In this document: positions 17,474 through 26,495 of the stretch, one piece after another
Layout of the letters: each line of letters begins with the position of its first letter
How positions within the stretch are numbered: the stretch's first letter is position 1
Source of the DNA: Palsa-504 sp963808615
GTDB lineage: Bacteria > Actinomycetota > Actinomycetes > Streptosporangiales > Streptosporangiaceae
Direction of reading: 5' to 3'
DNA length: 64,000 bases
Assembly (NCBI GenBank): GCA_963808615.1
Contig: CAWEGV010000011.1
Location: 124,001 to 188,000, forward strand
Program-made: the position numbers and the translations under genes
The notes under the pieces: generated by a model
The model's database searches: none
What the model saw: only the letters and a program-made list of their open reading frames with translations
What the model was told of the DNA's origin: nothing

Positions 17474-18712
17474 GTGGAAGATACGACCGCAGGCCAGGCC
17501 GGCAGCAGGCTGGCGGTCCGCGCGGGCCGGGCGTTCGATGGGCAGGCGGCGATCCCCGGCGGGGCCCTGGTCCTGTGCGCCGACGGCCGGATCGTGGGAG
17601 TCGAGCCCGGCCCGGCCCCGGCGCCGGACGGCTGGCCGGTCGCGGAGTTCCCGGACGGTACCGTGCTGCCTGGAATGATTGACTGCCACGTCCATCTGTG
17701 CGGCGATTCCCGCGAGGGGGCCCTGGATCGCCTGGCGGGCTACGGTGACGAAGATCTGGACCGGGTGATCGAGGCGGCGCTTCGCGCGCAGCTGGCCGCG
17801 GGCGTGACCACCGTGCGTGACCTGGGCGATCGCCGGTGGGCCGTGCTCAGCTGGCGTGATCGCATGGCCGCGGGTACGGCCGGCTTCCCCAGCCCGGCCA
17901 TTGTGGCCTCCGGTCCGCCGATCACCACCCCGGGCGGTCATTGCTGGTTCATGGGCGGCGAGACCAGCCACCCCGGTGCGCTCCGTGCCGCCATCCGCGA
18001 ACGCGCCGACCGCGGCGTGGACATCGTCAAGGTCATGGCCAGCGGCGGGGTCATGACACCCGGCACGGACGTCCTGGCCTGCCAGTACACGCTGGAGCAG
18101 CTGCGGACCCTGGTCGAGGAGGCACACGCCTGCAGCCTGCCGGTCACCGCGCACGCGCACGGGCTGGCGGCCGTGATCCAGGCCGCGGAGGCCGGTGTCG
18201 ACGGGATCGAGCACTGCAGTTGCCTGACCGAACACGGCGTGGAGCAGCCCGCGGGCTTGCTCGCGCGGCTGGCCGCCAACCGGACCGTCGTCTGCCCCAC
18301 GCTGGGAATCATCCCCGGCATCCCGCTATCGCCCGCTGTCCTGGCGCTGCAAGAACGGACCGGATCCACTTTGGAGGCCCGGCTGGCCAGGACCGGCCAG
18401 CTGTATCAGGCTGGCGTCCGGCTCGTCTCAGGGCTCGACGCCGGCATCAGCGATGGCAAACCGCACGGCATCCTGGCCCTGGCCATCGCCGACCTGGTGA
18501 CCAGCGGTGTTCCTGCCGCCGACGCCATCGCATCAGCCACCTCGCTGGCCGCCGACGCCTGCGGGCTGGGCGGCAGCAAAGGACGGCTACGCCGCGGCTA
18601 CGACGCCGACCTCGTCGTGGTCCACGGTGTCCCCCTCGCCGACATCGGTGCCCTCACCGCGGTCCAGGCCGTCTACCTGGGTGGCCGGCTCGTCGGCGAA
18701 CGCGGCGGCTAG
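17474..18712 (+). CDS. Amidohydrolase family protein
   Basis: 412-residue metal-dependent hydrolase of the imidazolonepropionase-like group. The HVH metal motif is in MIDCHVHLCGDS near residue 70. The bridging lysine is in VDIVKVMASGG near 183. Further metal ligands are in THAHG-type and IEHC segments near 220-245, and the catalytic aspartate in SGLDAG near 320. The N- and C-terminal strands form the small beta-sandwich. Typical substrates are cyclic amides, ureas or peptidyl-prolines. A GTG start with GGGAGA upstream lies 12 bp after the SDR stop, so it may be cotranscribed, but no steroid role is known. Confidence 0.82.
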   Translation: MEDTTAGQAGSRLAVRAGRAFDGQAAIPGGALVLCADGRIVGVEPGPAPAPDGWPVAEFPDGTVLPGMIDCHVHLCGDSREGALDRLAGYGDEDLDRVIEAALRAQLAAGVTTVRDLGDRRWAVLSWRDRMAAGTAGFPSPAIVASGPPITTPGGHCWFMGGETSHPGALRAAIRERADRGVDIVKVMASGGVMTPGTDVLACQYTLEQLRTLVEEAHACSLPVTAHAHGLAAVIQAAEAGVDGIEHCSCLTEHGVEQPAGLLARLAANRTVVCPTLGIIPGIPLSPAVLALQERTGSTLEARLARTGQLYQAGVRLVSGLDAGISDGKPHGILALAIADLVTSGVPAADAIASATSLAADACGLGGSKGRLRRGYDADLVVVHGVPLADIGALTAVQAVYLGGRLVGERGG

Positions 18713-18800
18713 ACCGGGTAGCGGGTGGGAACAGCCACCGCCAGCCACATCGACCCGAGCCAGCCGAAGACCGAGCCGGCTAAGGACCGGGCCTCTGTCC

Positions 18801-19109
18801 TTAGCCGCCGGCAGGCTCAGCCTCCTCGCCGGGCCAGTCACCGGTGACCTCGCGCACGCCTTGGGCGGCAGCCCGCTCGAAGACCGCCTTGATCAGGGCA
18901 AAGATCACGCCCTGCAGGGCGGCGGCCAGCAGGATCTCCCGCCAGCCGCGCCGCTCGTCGGTGGCCTCCGGCACCTCGTCTGATCCGGGCGTGAACTTCC
19001 AGACCTTCTTGAAGATCACTCCGGCCAGCAGGCTGGCCACCAGGCTGGCGGGTCGCGCAAGCAAAGAGACCCGAAGCCCAGGCGGGCTGGACATGGAGGC
19101 CTCGGCCAA
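18801..19109 (-). CDS. DUF4235 small membrane protein
   Basis: About 102 residues. A hydrophobic segment (ASLVASLLAGVIFKKVWK) near residue 22-39 and a second one (REILLAAALQGVIFALIKAVF) near 57-77 flank a charged DERRGW-like loop. This is the layout of the actinobacterial DUF4235 family, short membrane proteins of unknown function. A TTG at 19109 gives the full frame; an ATG at 19094 with a weak GAGG is an alternative start. It lies between convergent and same-strand genes with no functional link visible. Confidence 0.75.
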   Translation of the reverse strand: MAEASMSSPPGLRVSLLARPASLVASLLAGVIFKKVWKFTPGSDEVPEATDERRGWREILLAAALQGVIFALIKAVFERAAAQGVREVTGDWPGEEAEPAGG

Positions 19110-19130
19110 GTTGATCCCAGCCTCGCAGAT

Positions 19131-20718
19131 CTAGATCCAGTCCACGGCGGAGGAGCGGAAATAGGTGAGATCATCTTGGGTCCACAGTCGGCCGTGCCGG
19201 GCGAGGCGGTTCCGGTGGCCAGCCCAGCTGGCCAGCTGCGGGGCGCTCCAGGCCCTGTCGGCGACGCCGGGCAGGCGAGGCAGGAGCAGGAAGCACAGGT
19301 CATCGAAGCCGGAGATCGTCTCGGCCCAGATCGCCGCTTCGATGCCGGCCACCTGCGCTTCCCGGCCGGGTCCGAGCACCTCTGCGGGTTCCCACTCGTA
19401 CGAATCGGCGACGGTTGCGGGGCATAGAGTCCCAGGCCGACGCGGCCCTGCCGGTCCGCCTGCGCGGGATCGGCCGGCGCCTCGGCGTAGGGGACATCGA
19501 GGTAGCAGTGGCTCAGCGGTGACACGATAACCGGCACCGACGCCGCTGCGGCCGTCTCGAGGTCGCGGCGCGAGAGGGCCAGGTCCGCGTCCAGCTGCGC
19601 TCGGACCTGCGGCGGCACAGACTCCGCCAGGGCGATGCCGGTGAGCCAGTACTGGATGATGTCGTCCGGGCCCAGGCGGCCCGCGCGGACTCCTGCCAGC
19701 CGAGCGGACGCCTGCCGATCAGGCGGACCAGACGGCGCAGCCGCTCGGTATACGACGCGTACAGATCGTGGGGCATCCCGTAGGGCTCGTCCCCGCCGAT
19801 GTGGAGGTACGGGCCGGGGAAGATCTCGGTCACGCCGGCCAGCACCCGCTCCATCAGGTCGAAGGTCGCGGGCAGTTCGGGGTCCAGCCACACCTTGCGG
19901 CGCTTGCGGCCGGGCAGCAGCTCGAACTCGACCTGGTTGCGGCCGGTGTTCAGCTCCGGGTGCAGCCGCACGAGCGCGGACGCGTGCCCGGGCGTGTCGA
20001 CCTCGGGCACGATAGTGACGAAGCGGTCCGCGGCGTAGGCGGCCAGCGCGCGGAGGTCGTCGGCGCCGTAGCAGGCGTTACCGGGCTCCGGTTCGACGGC
20101 CAGGGCCGGCCGCCCCACCGCGAGCGGCCAGCTCTGGTCGCCGGTCAGGTGCAGGTGCAGCACGTTGAGCTTGTACAGCGCGAGCAGGTCGATCACCCGC
20201 CGGACCTCCTCGACGGTGAAGAACCTGCGGGCCACGTCGAGCGACAGGCCGCGCCAGGCGAACCTCGGCGCGTCGAGGATCCGTGCGCCTGGCACCCCGA
20301 TCTCTCCTGCGCTGCCCGGCGGTGTCGCGGCCAGGAGCTGGGTCACCGTGGTCAGGCCGCGCGCGACGCCGAGCGGTTCCACGGCGCGGACCACGATCTG
20401 ATCGCCGTCGATCACCAGCGAGTGTCGTTCGTCGGCCGGGCCGTCGCCGGCCGGTGAGAGGCCTACCGGCGCGGGGAGTGCTCCAAGCTCGTCTCCGGCC
20501 GCTAGCTCGATCTTGACGGACGGTTCATCCGGTACCTGGCGACCTGCCCGGGGCACGAGGCTCAACCCCGTACGTCGTGTGATCTGCGAGCAGAATCGCC
20601 CGACCATCGGTGCCAGGCCGATGTCGGTGTACCCGACCTCCGTGCCCGGCCGGAACACGAACTCGCGCCCGCCGGCGGCGTCGAACTGTACCGGAGCCGG
20701 TACGACCGTGTGGCTCAT
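19131..20718 (-). pseudogene. Beta-N-acetylhexosaminidase (GH20), frameshifted twice
   Basis: The first ~350 residues carry the GH20 N-terminal domain and barrel start: AWRGLSLDVARRFF, LHLHLTGDQSWPL, PEVDTPGHASALV and the catalytic pair HIGGDEPYG. Near 19675 the frame shifts to one reading GLGPDDIIQYWL. Near 19425 it shifts again to DSYEWEPAEVLG, ending WTQDDLTYFRSSAVDWI. Adding one base at each site restores a continuous ~528-residue family member. GH20 enzymes release terminal GlcNAc/GalNAc from glycans or chitin. GGAGG precedes the ATG. No signal peptide is seen. Either a pseudogene or sequence error. Confidence 0.75.
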
Positions 20719-20789
20719 CAGGTCGCCTCCCCGCTCAAGGGTCCCACGTATCCCTTAGAGCTCGCGGCAGCCTCGACCGTGGGCGCGGA

Positions 20790-22142
20790 TCAGATGTTCT
20801 GTTCAGCCAGGAACGACGATAGGGCGTTCTCCATCGTGCTCAGGTTTGCCGCGCTTATCTGGGTGCTGATCTGAGCCTGGGTGGCGAGGAAGAACTTCAG
20901 GCTTGCGGCGCAGGTGTCTGCTTGGCTGGGCGCGAGCGTGCACGCGGCCATCTGACCGTTGGCGGCGCCGTGGCCTACCTCGGCGGTGTACAGCGCCGCG
21001 GCCGGGCCGGGGCCGTCGCCTGAGCCCTGGACGTTGGGGTCCGTCACGTGGGCCGGAACCAGCACGGCAGCGGCGTAGAGGCTCGCCGTATGGGTCGGAA
21101 TCTGCCGGATCACGTCGGCCGGGGGATGAGTGCAGAAGACACGGCCAAGGTTCTGCCGGAAAACCTTATCCGCGGCCAGCACGGCCGGAATGTACGGGCA
21201 GGCAAGATCGGTGCTCGGCCCCGCCCCGCCGGGGCGGATGATCATCGTGACGCTCTGGGAACGATCCGAGGCCGAGGTGGCCGTCATGATCTCGCCGCCG
21301 TCCGCGCTGGCCAGGTATCCCTGGCAGGTGGCGGATTTCGGACCGAGCAGATATGAGGCCGGGCCAGGCAGGAACTCGGTCCCGAAGATTTGCGCGGTCC
21401 CGGGCAGCGTCAAAGACGACGGGAGGCTCAGCATGCCCGGTGCCGGTCGTGGCGTGTACGGCGTCCCGGCGTAATCCCCGGCCGGCACGGGGCAAGAAAC
21501 GACGTGAACCTCGACCGGGGCGGTACTCGCCGGCGTGGGCCCGGGCGGGCCGGTCACCGTGAATAGCGCCCAGCTGGTGGCGTGGGCGCCGATCGCCAGG
21601 ACATATCGTCCCGGCAGCGTCGCCTGCGGGTGTCCGGTGGGCCGGTCCTGGAAGCAAGTCCCCTGGCCGCCAACGGTGAATGAACCGCTCACCTGGCCGG
21701 TTGCCGTGTCGAGGTTGATGAGCGGATGTATCAGGCCGGCGATCACTTCACAGCCTGCAAGGCTGGCCGGCCCAGCCGAGCAGTCGTACGGGTACGCACG
21801 CGGCGCTTTCGCGCAGTCGGCCCAGACATCGGTGATCAGGTTGAAATAAGCGGGATGCCGGAAATAGGGTTCGTTCGCGCGCACCTGCCCCGGGTTGAGC
21901 TGACCGCTGATCGTGACATACGTGCCGACCGGCCCGGACGCTGGCCGCAGCTTCAGCTGAGGCAGCCCCGCCGGATTCGCCGCCGTGGACCCGGCGCTGG
22001 ACGTCGTGACCGAGGAGGACACACCAGATCGGGGCACCGGAGCCCAGGACGACGCACCCGCCGGCAACGCCGAACTCGCACACCCTGCCGCCAGCGCCAG
22101 CGACGCAGCGACACCTAGACCAGTGGCCAGCCGCTTCCACAT
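20790..22142 (-). CDS. Putative secreted lipoprotein of unknown function
   Basis: 450 residues. The N-terminus has a short basic start (MWKRLATGLGV), a hydrophobic stretch and a lipobox LAAGC, so the mature protein probably begins at the cysteine near residue 21 and is lipid-anchored outside the membrane. A Ser/Ala/Thr-rich linker follows. The next part, from a PASGPVGTYVTISG segment, looks like an IPT/TIG-type beta-sandwich, with two further Cys-containing regions. The C-terminal ~60 residues are probably helical. GGAGGA precedes the ATG. I do not recognise the family, and neighbours give no clue. Confidence 0.65.
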   Translation of the reverse strand: MWKRLATGLGVAASLALAAGCASSALPAGASSWAPVPRSGVSSSVTTSSAGSTAANPAGLPQLKLRPASGPVGTYVTISGQLNPGQVRANEPYFRHPAYFNLITDVWADCAKAPRAYPYDCSAGPASLAGCEVIAGLIHPLINLDTATGQVSGSFTVGGQGTCFQDRPTGHPQATLPGRYVLAIGAHATSWALFTVTGPPGPTPASTAPVEVHVVSCPVPAGDYAGTPYTPRPAPGMLSLPSSLTLPGTAQIFGTEFLPGPASYLLGPKSATCQGYLASADGGEIMTATSASDRSQSVTMIIRPGGAGPSTDLACPYIPAVLAADKVFRQNLGRVFCTHPPADVIRQIPTHTASLYAAAVLVPAHVTDPNVQGSGDGPGPAAALYTAEVGHGAANGQMAACTLAPSQADTCAASLKFFLATQAQISTQISAANLSTMENALSSFLAEQNI

Positions 22143-22295
22143 GACTCCTCCCGCCCTGCGTCCAGCATGCGCCTATCTCCTTGGACGCCGAACGGTATCC
22201 ATGCGTTGCAGCCGACCCATGACCCAGAACGGGTACGGAATGATCTCGACTCCGGCGGCAGTCGCCCATCCCTCTCTGGGGTTCCTTGGACCTGT

Positions 22296-22928
22296 TCAGG
22301 AGGAGGGCTCGGTCCATATCAGTTCCAGGGCAGCGCGCACCAACGATCCCGCTGGAGGGGAGTTGAGCCATATCACGCACTGACCTGCGGGGCCGGACCG
22401 GGGTGAGGCGAGCGCGTTAGAGACGAAGCGCGGCACGACGGGCAAAGGCCGCGGCTCAGTTCCGAGCTTGCTGGCCATGTGGATCGTCACTGGCACTAGG
22501 ACCCAGGAGAATTGCCCGGGCCGAGCGGCGGCCTTGATTTCGGCTTTGATCCAGGGCACGGTGGCCGCGGCGCCAGCAAGCTCGGCCTGGAAGGCGCAGC
22601 CGGTACCGGCTCGGATGGCCGCGGGAGCGCTGGCGCTGCGGACGCTGGCTGGCGTGCTTGGCGGGCGGACATGACCCGTGACGTAGAGAGTCCCGGCTAC
22701 CGCCATGATCGCCGCTACGGCCATGGCCTCCGCGGCGTGTCGGGAGTAGGCCAGCACGCGCCCCCACTCCAGGGCCGCGCCGCCCAGCAGGTTGAGCGCG
22801 GCCAGCAGCGGTGTAAGCTCGCCCCCGCGGATGAGCTCGTCAGTCAGGCTGGCTAACTCGGTGCCATACCGGTCCCGGAAGGCTGGCGGGTACAAGGCCA
22901 CCAGCCCGCATATCAGATGGCGGTTCAC
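22296..22928 (-). CDS. Hypothetical membrane protein paired with a PadR regulator
   Basis: 210 residues. The N-terminal ~45 residues (ALYPPAFRDRYGTELASLTDEL) resemble the short helical prefix found in actinobacterial proteins encoded next to PadR regulators. One transmembrane helix lies near residues 68-86 (AAEAMAVAAIMAVAGTLYV). The remainder would be extracytoplasmic. The GTG start overlaps the PadR stop (GTGA), so the two are cotranslated, which suggests the regulator's signal involves the membrane. Function unknown. Confidence 0.6.
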   Translation of the reverse strand: MNRHLICGLVALYPPAFRDRYGTELASLTDELIRGGELTPLLAALNLLGGAALEWGRVLAYSRHAAEAMAVAAIMAVAGTLYVTGHVRPPSTPASVRSASAPAAIRAGTGCAFQAELAGAAATVPWIKAEIKAAARPGQFSWVLVPVTIHMASKLGTEPRPLPVVPRFVSNALASPRSGPAGQCVIWLNSPPAGSLVRAALELIWTEPSS

Positions 22929-23242
22929 GACGATGCCACCGCGATGCGCTGCAATCCGACCTCGACGATGCGGGCCGACTCGGTCAGCCGCTCGTACAGG
23001 AACTCCCGGCCTGCCGCGGTGATCCGGTACGGGCGCCTTCGTTCCTCTGCGGGCAGCGCCTCGACCAGGCCTGCCTGCTCCAGCTTGGCCAAAGCGCTGT
23101 AGAGAGTGCCTGGTCCGAGTCTGACTCCGGCGAAGCCTTCGATGTCCTTGATCAGCGCGTATCCGTGTTTCGGCCAGCCCGCCAGGCTGGTCAGGATCAG
23201 GATGCTTCGGTCCGATGAGCCTCGGATGGTGTCTCTGGTCGT
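22925..23242 (-). CDS. PadR family transcriptional regulator, non-standard start
   Basis: The minus-strand frame reads TRDTIRGSSDRSILILTSL, then PKHGYALIKDIEG, LGPGTLYSALAKLEQAGLVE and RPYRITAAGREFL. This is a complete PadR winged-helix domain of ~105 residues. No ATG, GTG or TTG lies in frame at the right place. GGAGG is followed 7 nt later by an ACG (23240-23242), which would be the equivalent of the usual MTRDTIRG start. Either ACG is used or the base was misread. The product likely represses its own operon through the inverted repeat at 23272-23287. Confidence 0.75.
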   Translation of the reverse strand, partial: TTRDTIRGSSDRSILILTSLAGWPKHGYALIKDIEGFAGVRLGPGTLYSALAKLEQAGLVEALPAEERRRPYRITAAGREFLYERLTESARIVEVGLQRIAVASS

Positions 23243-23271
23243 GCGCTCGCCTCCGATAGCTCCAATAACGT

Positions 23272-23287
23272 TACATCGAAAAATGTA
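23272..23287. promoter_or_regulatory. Inverted repeat, possible PadR operator
   Basis: TACAT and ATGTA arms are separated by 6 bp, 30 bp upstream of the proposed PadR start. PadR proteins often bind ATGT/ACAT-type inverted repeats, so autoregulation is plausible. It is an inference from position and symmetry. Confidence 0.45.
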
Positions 23288-23351
23288 GTAATGGAAGCGC
23301 GCGGCCTCTCGCTGTCATGGCCGCCGGATCCGGGTATACGCTCCGGATAAC

Positions 23352-23365
23352 TAGAACGTGTTCTA
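23352..23365. promoter_or_regulatory. KstR operator upstream of aldehyde dehydrogenase
   Basis: TAGAACGTGTTCTA, inside a 16-bp perfect palindrome (23351-23366). It fully matches the KstR motif. It sits 15 bp before the dehydrogenase ATG, overlapping its presumed promoter. Confidence 0.88.
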
Positions 23366-23380
23366 GCTAGGGAGCACGCC

Positions 23381-24889
23381 ATGGTCGCATCCATCGCGCC
23401 ACATCGTGACGAGCTCGGCCTCGGCGATGGCCTCATGCTCATTGACGGGCGCTGGGTAGCGGCCGCCAGGGAGGGGAGCTGGATCCACCGCCATCCCGCC
23501 ACCGGGGAACAGGTCGCCTCGTTTCCGGTGGCGGAGCCTGCCGATGTGGACCTGGCCGTGCGCGCGGCGCGCCGGGCGTTCGACGACGGACCGTGGCCGC
23601 GCGCCCGGGCCGGAGAGCGGGCCCGGGTGCTGCGGGCCATCGCGGACCTGGTGCGTGAGCACGGTGACGAGCTGCTGAGCCTGCAGGCGCTCGATAACAG
23701 CGTCCCGCTGAGCTTCGGCGAGATCTACGCCATGTCGGCGGCCTTCGTGGCCGACGTGCTCGATCATCACGCCGGCTGGGCTGACAAGCTGGCCGGGGAG
23801 ACGCTGCCCGTATCAGGGCGGAGACCACCTGGTCCTGACGCTGCGTGAGCCAGTCGGCGTGGTGGGCGCGGTGATCCCGTGGAACGCCCCGCTGGTGCTG
23901 TTCGCCCAGAAGGTGGCGCCGGCGCTGGCGGCGGGCTGCACGATCGTGCTCAAGCCCTCGGAGTACGCCACGTTCGCGGTGCTCAGGCTGGCCAGGCTGA
24001 TCGCCGGGGAGTCCGGCCTGCCCCCGGGCGTGCTCAACGTCATCACCGGGCCCGGCGAGCCGTCCGGCCAGGCCCTGATCAGCCACCCGATGGTGGACAA
24101 GCTGTCGTTCACCGGCAGCCGGGCGGTGGGAGAGAAGGTGATGGCGGCCGCGGCCGTCGGCTGCAAGCGGGTCAGCCTCGAACTGGGCGGTAAGAGCCCG
24201 TCGGTGGTGTTCGCGGACGCGGACCCGGGCAGCGCCGCCGCGGTGACCATGGGCACGGTGACCCTCGGCCTGTCCGGCCAGGTGTGTGCCGCCCAGACCA
24301 GGGCGCTGGTACAGCGCGACGCGATGGAGGAGTTCCTGGCCGCGGCCGAGATGATCGGCACCATGGTCAGCTACGGCAACCCGTTCGATCCTGAGGTCAC
24401 CTCCGCGCCGCTGATCAACCCCCGCCAGCTGGACCGCGTCCTCGGCCTGATCGCGCGCGGGCAGGCCGAGGGGCCCGTCTGGTGTGCGGCGGCAAGCGGG
24501 CCGACGGCGATCTCGCGGTCGGCAACTTCGTCACGCCGACGCTGTTCGCCGACGTGTCCAACGACATGAGCATCGCCAGGGAGGAGATCTTCGGGCCGGT
24601 GCTGTCGGTGATCCCGTTCGGCGACGAGGACGAGGCGGTGGGCCTGGCCAACGACACCGACTACGGCCTGGCCGCTACGGTGTGGACCTCGGACGTGAGC
24701 CGGGCGATCCGGATGGCCAAGGCCCTGCGGGCCGGCACGGTCGGCGTCAACGGCTTCCAGCTGGAGCCGAACTGGCCGTTCGGCGGCTTCCGGCAGTCCG
24801 GGCTCGGCCGCGAGGGCGGCCGAGCCGCGGTCGAGTCCTACACCGAGCTCAAGACCATCCTGCTGCCATTCACCGATGACATGATTTGA
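23381..24889 (+). pseudogene. Aldehyde dehydrogenase, KstR-box gene with two frameshifts
   Basis: Three frames join into one ~500-residue NAD(P)-dependent aldehyde dehydrogenase. The first frame runs to LAGETLPV. The second, from ~23815, contains the NAD segment PWNAPL, the catalytic glutamate in ELGGKSP and the nucleophile region SGQVCAAQTR. The third, from ~24480, contains EEIFGPVLSV and the FGGFRQSGLGREGG tail. Removing one base (or adding two) near 23812 and adding one G near 24478 restores it. The KstR box suggests oxidation of a steroid side-chain aldehyde to the acid used by FadD enzymes. The stop codon abuts an insertion element end. Confidence 0.78.
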
Positions 24890-25035
24890 CGTCCTCCCCG
24901 CCGTGAAGGGCGAGGATTCAGTCCGTGCCAGGTCATGTGGCACCTCTGAGGGTTCCTGCTTCGCCGGCGGCTGCCAGGACGGTGCCTGGTCTTACATCGC
25001 CTCCGCAGGCGTTTAGACTCTCCCTGCGTCCCAGG
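24886..25035 (-). ncRNA. Candidate omega (right-end) RNA of the TnpB element
   Basis: In this element type the guide RNA scaffold spans the 3' end of tnpB and the right end, with the guide taken from sequence beyond the element. The tnpB tail and the GC-rich imperfect hairpin in the last ~35 bases fit. If active, the guide would be the minus-strand copy of the aldehyde dehydrogenase 3' end. This is inferred from family knowledge and the exact ends are unknown. Confidence 0.35.
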
Positions 25036-26171
25036 GCGAGGACGTTGCGTGCCGCGTTGAGGTCCCGGTCGTGGAGCGTTCCGCAGGCAGGGCATGTCCA
25101 CTGGCGGACGCTCAGCGGCTTGGGGCCGTCTTTGACCCCGCAGGCTGAGCAGACCTGCGAGGTGGGTTCAAACCGGCCCACTTTGCCCAGCAGGCGGCCG
25201 TACCGGGCCGCCTTGTACTCCAGCATCCCGACGAACCTGGCCCACCCGGCGTCGTGGATGCTCTTGGCCAGCCTGGTCCGGGCGAGCCCAGCAACGCACA
25301 GGTCTTCCACGTAGATCGCTTGGTTGTCGCGGATGATCGCGGTGGATACCTTGTGATGAAAGTCGGCCCGCCGGGCGGTAACCTTGGCGTGCGCGCGGGC
25401 CAGACGCGCCCGCGACTTGTCCCTGTTAAGGCTTCCTTTCCGTTTGCGGGAGTGTGCCCGCTGGGCGCGCTTGAGTTTTCGCTCGGCGCGCCCCAAGAAC
25501 TTCGGCGACCGAATCCCGGTGCCGTCAGATAGCACTGCGAACGAGGTCAGTCCGAGGTCGATGCCGACGTCGGCGTCCGGTCCCGGGAACCGCGTCGAGT
25601 CCGCGGCCGGGTCGGTGTCAACCACGAACGAGGCGAAGTACCGGCCAGATGTGTCCTTGATCACTGTCACGCTTGACGGTGCCGAAGGCAGGTCGCGGGA
25701 CCAGCGGACCTCGACATCGCCGATCTTTGGAAGCCGCAGCCGCCCGTTGGTGAGTACTTTGAACTTGGCGTTCGCTGTAAACCTAGCCGCCTGACGGCGG
25801 TCCTTGCGGGATTTGAACCGCGGCGGACCCACCTTGCGTGGCCGTGGCCCTGTCCGCCCGTTAGCACGCCAAGCTCGCAGCGCGGTGCGGTAGTTGAGGA
25901 AGCGGCGGTACGCCGCGTTAAGGTCGGCCAGGGATTGCTGGAGCGGCACGGCCGAGACCTCGCCCAACCAGGCCCTCTCCGGAGTGGACTTGGCCGCGGT
26001 CAGCAGGGCCGACAGTTCCGCGTCGGTGGGGTAGGGCAGCGCGGCCTCATGCGCCTGCTGGCGGGCACGGAGTGCATCGTTAAATACGACCCTGGTGCAG
26101 CCGAACAGGCGGGCCAGCGCGGCCTGCTGCCCCTGGGTTGGATACAGGCGGTAGTTATACCGGAGCCTCAC
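24933..26171 (-). CDS. tnpB: TnpB, RNA-guided endonuclease of IS200/IS605 elements
   Basis: 412 residues, full length for the family. The N-terminus RYNYRLYPTQGQQAALARLFG is the classic helix-turn-helix start. RuvC-like catalytic residues are Asp in GIDLGLTSFAV (~residue 203), Glu in YVEDLCVAGLA (~290) and Asp in DRDLNAARN (~372). A zinc finger with CSAC and CPAC lies between the last two. All are intact, so the protein may be active. TnpB cuts DNA under guidance of the right-end RNA and is thought to help the element persist. The start is GTG at 26171. Confidence 0.9.
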   Translation of the reverse strand: MRLRYNYRLYPTQGQQAALARLFGCTRVVFNDALRARQQAHEAALPYPTDAELSALLTAAKSTPERAWLGEVSAVPLQQSLADLNAAYRRFLNYRTALRAWRANGRTGPRPRKVGPPRFKSRKDRRQAARFTANAKFKVLTNGRLRLPKIGDVEVRWSRDLPSAPSSVTVIKDTSGRYFASFVVDTDPAADSTRFPGPDADVGIDLGLTSFAVLSDGTGIRSPKFLGRAERKLKRAQRAHSRKRKGSLNRDKSRARLARAHAKVTARRADFHHKVSTAIIRDNQAIYVEDLCVAGLARTRLAKSIHDAGWARFVGMLEYKAARYGRLLGKVGRFEPTSQVCSACGVKDGPKPLSVRQWTCPACGTLHDRDLNAARNVLALGRRESLNACGGDVRPGTVLAAAGEAGTLRGAT

Positions 26172-26489
26172 ACATCCAGCCTACTTGGGCTCGCGGCCGA
26201 TATCAGAGATATCCACGCTGGCAAACATAGTTTTTTCAAATTCCCGTACGCCTCCCCGGGCGGTCGCGGCCAAGGATAGGCATTCGGCGTGCAACGTGGC
26301 CTTGCTCGGAGACGACGCAGCAGATCTTGCGGAATGTGCGAGGACGTGGGATGCGAGATGACCGATGCCGACGAGTGACTCGGCAGCTGTCTGGCCACCC
26401 GCCATCGACCTCTCCGACGGTTATGCTGCCGGTGTCGGGTTCATGCCGGGCTGTCCCGTGCAGCGACGGGCCAGGGACAGCCGGAGGGA
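26172..26489. other. Intergenic stretch holding the element's left end
   Basis: No convincing gene is present. It contains a GATATC-AGA-GATATC repeat (26199-26213), a T-run with low GC at 26220-26245 that probably marks the element's left end, and beyond it the promoter region of the monooxygenase gene. Two minus-strand frames of ~75 codons cross the likely element boundary and show no domain. Confidence 0.45.
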
Positions 26490-26495
26490 GTGCCC

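Larger units (their letters stand above)
24886..26236 (-). mobile_element. IS200/IS605-type element carrying TnpB only
   Basis: The right end (24886 onward) shows the familiar TnpB-element terminus: on the minus strand a GGGGAGGACG segment ends in TCAA, which here forms the TTGA at 24886-24889. The left end is less certain. A low-GC stretch around 26220-26245 includes a minus-strand TTTGA that could be the target-adjacent motif, which would put the boundary near 26236. No TnpA transposase is present, so the element would need one in trans. It lies between the aldehyde dehydrogenase and the monooxygenase. Confidence 0.6.

Noticed and set aside
26181..26405. 74-codon minus-strand frame upstream of tnpB, possibly an accessory gene of the element
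   Set aside because: It crosses the likely element boundary, has no recognisable domain and does not resemble TnpA or a serine recombinase.
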